A stretch of 64,000 nt of DNA from Hevea brasiliensis. Its lineage: Eukaryota; Streptophyta; Magnoliopsida; Malpighiales; Euphorbiaceae. The position numbers and the translations under genes were made by a program. The notes beneath the pieces are model-generated. The model was given only the letters and a program-made list of their open reading frames with translations. It ran no database searches and had not been told where the DNA came from. The DNA is taken from NCBI RefSeq assembly GCF_030052815.1, contig NC_079493.1, forward strand, positions 118,755,132-118,819,131. The letters run 5' to 3'. Positions 58,507 through 64,000 of this stretch are shown here, piece after piece; positions within the stretch are counted from its first letter, which is position 1, and each line of letters begins with the position of its first letter.

Positions 58507-58662
58507 GTTGAATTGCTGGGTCTTGCTGTTCCAGTGAATTCTTTTGTAGATCAGTCCAATTAAGTTTCTAAATAAATTACAGTAAATGTGGTCTCGAATC
58601 TCGATTGCATTATTATATATAAATATATGGCATCGAATCTCCGTTGCATTATCATAAAAAAA

Positions 58663-60086
58663 TCTTTTTTTATGGTTAGATAAAATTTGAATAAATATTA
58701 AAATATTTTAATATTATATTTCAGTGGAGAAAGAGCATTCTAAGGAAGGAATTAAACGAGAGTGAAGTAAGGAAAGCTCATATACGAAGTTTGTGCACAA
58801 TAATTGTTTATTTTTTTATTTTCTACTTAAAATTTATTTAAACATGTATTATGAGTAATTTATGTTTATTATAGCTTTGAGAAATGTGGTGTTGCCTATT
58901 TTGTAAATAGAAATTTAGAATGAAAATTTATTAGTGTTTTGTATGAAATATTTGAACACTATGATTTTAAATTTGGTTTTAAATTCACACTTGGCATGGC
59001 AATATGACTATGTTCCTCCTCCATTGGCAATATCACTATGTTCCTCCTCCATTAATGGGGTTGATATTGGTTATATTCCTCCCTCTCTGGCTTGCCAGTT
59101 TGAGGTTGAGATTGGATGAGTACTCATATAGCTAGCTAGTCACCTCCCTCATTGATTTTGATTAATGGGGTTGAGATTGCTTTGTCGTGGTGTGCAACAC
59201 GATATTGATAGAAAATTTTGTGTCATGACCTAAGTTATGTATTGATTGACAACACTGTGATTTATAAATTATTTTGATAAAATGATATTGTAAAAGTTTA
59301 TATCAATTTCATGAAGTGTGATTGTGAAAGGATTTAAAAATATATTTATCAATGTATGCTTTTTATGTTCAGCTATTTTAAAATTTTATTGTGCACCACT
59401 GAGTGTTTGCTCAGCGATGGATTTTTATTGCTGTCGCAGATAAGAGAAAGGACAAAGTAACAGAGTGAGCTGCTCTGGTGACAGGAAAGCACCGTTTGAG
59501 GATTTTTGCATGGGTATATTATTTAAACAATTTTAATTTAGTTTGATGTAAATATTTTTGTTTATATGTATCTTTTTTACTAGTTGAGCAGTTGTATAGT
59601 ATAATTGTAATGATATTATTTTTGTTTTATTTTCCGTAAGATTAAGACTTTTGCGTTTATATTGGATACATTAAATAAAATTAATGTTTATTTTAAATTG
59701 TGTTGAATTGAGAATTGATGGATATTGAAAATGTATTGAGATTGTGTTGGATTGAGGAGTATTGAAGTTGAGAATGAAAAATTTGTATTGAAAGTGCTTT
59801 CTTTTCATGTTTTAAAGAACTATTTTCTCAAAATACAGCTGGTACTCTGCCGAAATTTTTATAAAATTTGCAGAAAATCAAATTTATCAAAATATTTGCT
59901 TATGACATAAACTCCAACTAAAGGCTGTTTAATAATGTTTTAACATCACTTTTCACTTTAAAATGAATTGAATTTATTTAAAATTCCTTTTAGTGTATTT
60001 AATGAGTTATCGGTAGGCGAAGTTCGATAATTTATTAGATATTCTACATGATCATGTTGTGCCTTACGGAGGGATAAGGTGTGACA
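58663..60086 (+). mobile_element. probable Ty3/Gypsy LTR remnant
   Basis: Non-coding; ends GAGGGATAAGGTGTGACA at 60086, preceded by GTTGTGCCTTACG, an ending I associate with chromovirus-type LTRs. The left end is not identified; a small direct repeat of ACTATGTTCCTCCTCCATT occurs at about 59007 and 59036. Could be a solo LTR. Confidence 0.35.
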
Positions 60087-60099
60087 GTTATGCTTCACA

Positions 60100-60917
60100 G
60101 TTCCCCTAATTCCAACACTTAAAATAGTTCGGCTTTCCTAACAAATCGAGTCATCTCAACCAACAGCAACAATAAAAAATCAAAAGAAAATAAATTGTGG
60201 TATGGCCATTGCAATAAGCCATATCATACAAAAGAGATGTGCTGGGAAATCCATGGAAAGCTAGCAAATTGGAAACCATGAAGTTAGCAAAAGTCAGCAT
60301 ATGCAGCACAGTCTTCCATAGAAATCCAAAGAACCAACTCTTCCATGTCATTCTCAACTGAACAATTAGAAGTATTGAGGAACCTATTGAAGCCATCTCA
60401 ACCATTCAAAGACTCTGAAGTCAGTCAATCCACTTCTGTGGCAACTATTGCTCAGCGAGGTAATATCCAAGCTTTTCTTGTCTCTAAAAATGATAATTGC
60501 GAGGCATGAATTATTGATACTGGTGCCTCAGACCATATGACCGATTCTTTAGAAATTTTGATGCAATATAAAAAATGTAATGGTAACATTAATGTTATAG
60601 TGGCTGATGGAAAAAACTCTCCCGTTGCTGGTATGGGAAGGGTATCATACAGTGACTTAGAGTTACATTCAGTCCTTTATGTACCTGGTTTACAATATAA
60701 TCTCATATGTGTTAGTAGAATCACTAAAGATCTAAATTGTTCATTAACCTTCTTTCCTACCCATTGTGAATTTCAGGATCTATCTTCGGGGAAGATGATT
60801 GGCAATGCTGAGGAATGAAATGGTCTTTATTACTTCACCGGTTCTCCTTTGAAGTCTAGTATTCATGAAATATTTTCCATGTCCACCATGTCCAATTCTG
60901 ATGTCATCTTATGGCAC
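60100..60917 (+). pseudogene. Copia gag-protease fragment
   Basis: 60140-60270 reads KLWYGHCNKPYHTKEMC, a Copia zinc knuckle whose first Cys is Tyr. After a stop and frame change, STEQLEVLRNLLKPSQ leads to IIDTGASDHMTDS (protease active site) with TGA at 60507-60509 replacing the Trp usual before IIDTGAS. 60537-60818 is open through LHSVLYVPGLQYNLICVSRI. It is cut at 60917 by the insertion of the next element. Confidence 0.85.
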
Positions 60918-62529
60918 TGATGCATACATTTTGCATAGTCATTTAGGTCTAATTTCATAGCTATTTTATTTTATTATTAGTCATTTTTAGCTAATTTCAT
61001 TAGTTATTTAGTTAGTTTTTCATAATTGTCAATTTTGGATTAATTTGTAATTTTTACTTTGTTTTGTAGGAAAAATGGTGTTTTTGAAGGACTGAAGAGA
61101 AATTTTGCCATTGAGGAGTGACTTCTACAGCCAAAGATGTCAAAAACAAGTTTTCAAGCTGAAATATGCATTAACCAAATTGTGCATAACTTGCCGCATA
61201 AGCTATGCAGATCTGCATAAGGAGGAAAATCATTGTTCCAATACCTGCGGAATGGTGCATAAGGAGAGTGCATGGCTTATGCAGATTCACGCCTCCCTTA
61301 TGCAATCTCACGGAATTGTGCATAACCTATGCACCAAGTCATGCAGTTTCGCATAAGTGAACCAGAACCAGCCGAAAACTGCATAAGGGACTGCATAACT
61401 TATGCAGTCCACTTATGCAGTTCCACAAAGGTTTTATTAATGAACTGACAGAAGATTCCCTCAGAAAATTCCTCCTAAAACACACCATTTTAGGGCTCCA
61501 TGTCAGAAAATGCTATAAATAGCCTTATTTCCCATTTTAGGGGGAAGGAAGAAGAGAAGCAGAAAAAAAGGAAAGGAGGAGGAACAAAAGGGCAGCTGAA
61601 GAGTCACAAATCTCTCCCACACCATTTCCAATCAGATTTGGAGATTTCTTTCCTTTCTTACATTTTTTCTACATTTCTAGTGTTTAGTTTCTTGTTTCCT
61701 AGCTTAGATTAAAGCTTTATTTCCATACAAACTAAGGATATCTTGTAAACATTATGGATAGTGAGTAGTTTTCCTTTGATTCTGGAGTAAGGGTTGTAAT
61801 ATTTGAGATATTTTGTAGATTTTGATTGGGTAATCCATATTTTGTGGTCTTAATGAGTTTTATTTATTTCTTGTGTGCTTAATGACATGCTTAGTGTAGG
61901 ATCCCATTAAGTGATGTTCAAATCCATGGTTGAGGCATCGAAAGGAGAAGGCCCTGTGATAGATAATCAAGGAATTGGACTTAATTAACTTAGACCTAGA
62001 AATAGGCTAAGGATTAAGAGGATTCACAGATTAATTAAAGAACCTAATGGGTCTTAATTAACTCTAACTCCACGAAAGTAGGATTAGATTGATTAAGGCA
62101 CTCTTTGTCCCACTCGAAAGGGTATTCAAAGGATTTAAGAATTAATCTCCTTAAAACCCGTAAATTCCACGAGATTGGATAACCAATTTAAAAATCCCAA
62201 AATAGCTCGAATATGAAATCCCGAACTTCGGAATCGCCTTTTTATAATTGTTAATTTCTAATCAAATTTAATTGCTTGCCATTTTAAATTTTGCCATATT
62301 TCACTTGCTTATTTTAAATTGATATTGATATATTGTTGGATAGATTATTAATTTTGCATATATAGATTTCATACTCCAATACCCATCAATTTATTGCTTT
62401 AATTTCAAAATTAGTCCAATTTAGTCAACTTTTATATCAAAAATTCAATCATTAACACAACTCTTCGTGGGAACGATATCTTTTCTATATTACTTGTACG
62501 ACCCGTGCACTTGCGGTTGGGCCACATCA
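60918..62529 (+). mobile_element. 5' LTR of an Athila-like Ty3/Gypsy element
   Basis: 1,612 bp, TGATGCATAC to GCCACATCA, with TGATG/CATCA inverted tips. Inserted in the Copia fragment. Its 3' end has CCCGTGCACTTGCGG, shared with the remnant at 36434. It contains a cluster of GCATAA/TTATGC words (61180-61425). It is followed by the primer-binding site and gag; the 3' LTR lies beyond the window, so the target duplication cannot be checked. Confidence 0.85.
61180..61425. repeat. cluster of TGCATAA/TTATGCA words in the LTR
   Basis: At least ten exact GCATAA or TTATGC hexamers, in both orientations, within about 245 bp. They are spaced irregularly, so this is not a simple tandem repeat. Confidence 0.75.
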
Positions 62530-62535
62530 AGTTTT

Positions 62536-62553
62536 TGGCGCCGTTGCCGGGGA
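62536..62553 (+). other. primer-binding site, tRNA-Asp type
   Basis: TGGCGCCGTTGCCGGGGA, six bases after the LTR, is complementary to the 3' end of plant tRNA-Asp(GTC) as I recall it (TCCCCGGCAACGGCGCCA). This is where minus-strand DNA synthesis starts. Confidence 0.85.
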
Positions 62554-62663
62554 GTTGTCTGTTTAAGATTGAATTCTTGATTATTTTAGTTGTTTATAGT
62601 TTTATCTTTGTTATCTTTTCATTTTGTGTTTGTTTGTTCTTTTTCAGGTACTTTTAATCTTTT

Positions 62664-63917
62664 ATGAGAAGAGCTAGAAGTACAAGTGACACATCCTTAT
62701 TGCTCAACCCTGAAATTGAGAAGTTTTGTAAAGCCAACAAGAAAGAAACCAGAAAAAGAAAAGAAGCTTTGAGAGCAGCTAAAATTGAACAAGAAATGGC
62801 TGAAGAAAGAGTTGGAATCGGTGGTGATAATGTTGAAAATGATCGAAACAATGAAAATGCAGCTCATGGTGAAGAAGTTGTAAATGCTAATGTGCCTAAG
62901 GGAAGTATGATGGATCACGCATTTCCTCATTTTGATGATTTAAGAGAGAGTATAGCAAGACCAAGAATTGATGCAAACAGTTATAAGATGGATTTTGGAG
63001 TACTACAAATGATTCAGAATTCTCAATTCGGAGGTCATCTTTCAGAAAATCCTCATACTCATCTTAAGAAGTTTGTTATGATCTGTGACATGCAAAAACA
63101 ACATGGAGTATCTGATGATGCAGCAAGATTGAAGCTATTCCCATTCTCTTTGAAAGATAGAGCATTGGATTGGCTTGATTCTTTACCTCACAACTCCATC
63201 ACAAATTGGGAGCAACTCACTGATGCATTTCTTGCACAATACTTTCCACCTGGAAAAACTCAAGAGTTGAGGAATCAAATGATTGCTTTTAGACCAAGAG
63301 AAGATGAGACTCTTTATGAGTCATGGATGAGATGGAAGGAATTGGAGAGACAATGTCCACATCATGCCATTCCTAAATGGATGATAAACCAGAATTTTTA
63401 CACAAATGTCACTCCTGCTATCAGAGGAATCATTGATGCTCAAACTGGAGGGGAATTCATCATTAAGCATGAAGATGAAGCTTATGAGTTATTAGAGAAA
63501 ATAGCAAAGAACAGTCATCCATGGAGTAGTCTAAGAGGGTCAACTCCAACTCAAAAAAGGCAAGTTGCTGGAATGTATGAGCTTGATCCATTCAACATGA
63601 TCAATGCCAAATTTGATGCACTCACTAATGTCCTTGCTAAGAAAATGGAGGATTTAAGTATGCTAGTCAGTTCATCATCATGTTCTGGAAGTTCTCAACA
63701 AGTTACTTATGCAGAAGGAACAATGAGCAGTGAAGTAGATTATCCTTCATATGCTTGGAGGAATCATCCCAATTTTTCATGGGAGAATCAGCAAAATCAA
63801 GTTTCAACTCAGAACTTTCCACCACAACAACAAGGGCATCAATACCAACAACCTAGGCAACAACCACCTAGTTTTCAGCAAAAGAATGCAAATCCTGCAC
63901 CTTTACCAAGACAGTAA
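62664..63917 (+). CDS. Athila-like gag (417 aa, ends at an in-frame TAA)
   Basis: Capsid polyprotein of the element whose LTR and primer site lie just upstream. ATG at 62664, MRRARSTSDTSLLLNPEIEK; a charged N-terminus, then the Retrotrans_gag domain at roughly residues 115-275 (ARLKLFPFSLKDRALDWLDS, TDAFLAQYFPPGKTQELRNQ, ETLYESWMRWKELERQCPHH) and a Gln-rich region at 370-417. The frame ends at TAA 63915-63917, but the same frame stays open to the window end (EQSFTTEALLQQILANQTKR), so the TAA is probably a nonsense mutation or a stop before pol. No zinc knuckle up to this point. Confidence 0.85.
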   Translation: MRRARSTSDTSLLLNPEIEKFCKANKKETRKRKEALRAAKIEQEMAEERVGIGGDNVENDRNNENAAHGEEVVNANVPKGSMMDHAFPHFDDLRESIARPRIDANSYKMDFGVLQMIQNSQFGGHLSENPHTHLKKFVMICDMQKQHGVSDDAARLKLFPFSLKDRALDWLDSLPHNSITNWEQLTDAFLAQYFPPGKTQELRNQMIAFRPREDETLYESWMRWKELERQCPHHAIPKWMINQNFYTNVTPAIRGIIDAQTGGEFIIKHEDEAYELLEKIAKNSHPWSSLRGSTPTQKRQVAGMYELDPFNMINAKFDALTNVLAKKMEDLSMLVSSSSCSGSSQQVTYAEGTMSSEVDYPSYAWRNHPNFSWENQQNQVSTQNFPPQQQGHQYQQPRQQPPSFQQKNANPAPLPRQ

Positions 63918-64000
63918 GAACAAAGTTTCACCACCGAGGCTTTATTACAACAAATTCTTGCTAATCAAACTAAGCGTGATGAAGAGTTGAGAGAGATGAA

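Larger units (their letters stand above)
52336..58662. repeat. segmental duplication, copy B (partner 39517-44545)
   Basis: Same order as copy A: gag start, Copia LTR, AT-rich block with tandem duplication, UGT with 3' and 5' flanks. It has an extra 1.85 kb at about 53100-54951 and a roughly 590-bp gap near 56509 relative to A. Homology ends at about 58662, after CATCGAATCTC and ATTATCATAAAAAAATCTTT. Confidence 0.9.

Overview
This is plant nuclear DNA, AT-rich and crowded with transposable elements. It looks like a eudicot: RPS5/RPS2-type coiled-coil NLR immune receptor genes, UGT91-like glycosyltransferases, Athila-type and SIRE-type retroelements and a plant L1-type LINE all point that way. 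A woody Malpighiales/Euphorbiaceae-type genome is my weak guess; nothing here fixes the species. All four intact single-copy-style reading frames are intronless: one NLR, two UGTs and a retroelement gag.

Layout. 1-943: end of a Copia (SIRE-like) LTR. 1714-4709: a broken NLR gene on the minus strand with six lesions and a doubled coiled-coil region. 5173-6353: an AT-rich foldback element. 8983-15085: a degenerate LINE bounded by a 13-bp target duplication and split by a second element (about 12106-14302) whose ends are packed with short palindromes. 16368-16680: scraps of an NLR C-terminus joined to an unidentified coiled-coil gene. 17548-18571: a transposon with long terminal inverted repeats. 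19746-22331: the one intact NLR. 23340-29132: a 5.8-kb TG...CA unit with a 5-bp target duplication, a hairpin-forming tandem array and a broken gag-like gene (Transposase_28 type), but no visible pair of LTRs. 29-35 kb: AT-rich filler with a SINE and an NLR scrap.

35-58.5 kb is a minus-strand UGT cluster: one truncated copy interrupted by a hAT-like MITE and cut by an Athila-like element (35281-36433), an intact copy (42995-44386), a C-terminal relic of 18 codons (45465-45518), a frameshifted copy (48859-50246) and a second intact copy (57115-58506). The two intact copies sit in a segmental duplication (39517-44545 and 52336-58662) that also carries the 5' LTR and gag of a Copia element and a shared AT-rich block. 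A smaller composite block (NLR leucine-rich-repeat scrap, RRM scrap, UGT 3' end) is present twice (44596-45518 and 48005 onward), so NLR and UGT sequences have been shuffled together here.

58.7-64 kb is retroelement DNA: an LTR remnant, a Copia gag-protease fragment, and, inserted in that fragment, the 5' LTR, primer-binding site (tRNA-Asp type) and gag of an Athila-like element that runs off the window.

How the genes work together: the NLR is a cytosolic or membrane-associated immune sensor, and the UGTs are cytosolic enzymes that add a sugar to small molecules, possibly to a sugar already on a glycoside. Nothing shows a shared pathway; their proximity is best explained by local duplication and repeat-driven rearrangement. 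The strongest leads for something unusual are the 5.8-kb TG...CA unit, the palindrome-ended element inside the LINE, the UGT copies with an altered donor-binding motif, and the doubled coiled coil of the broken NLR.
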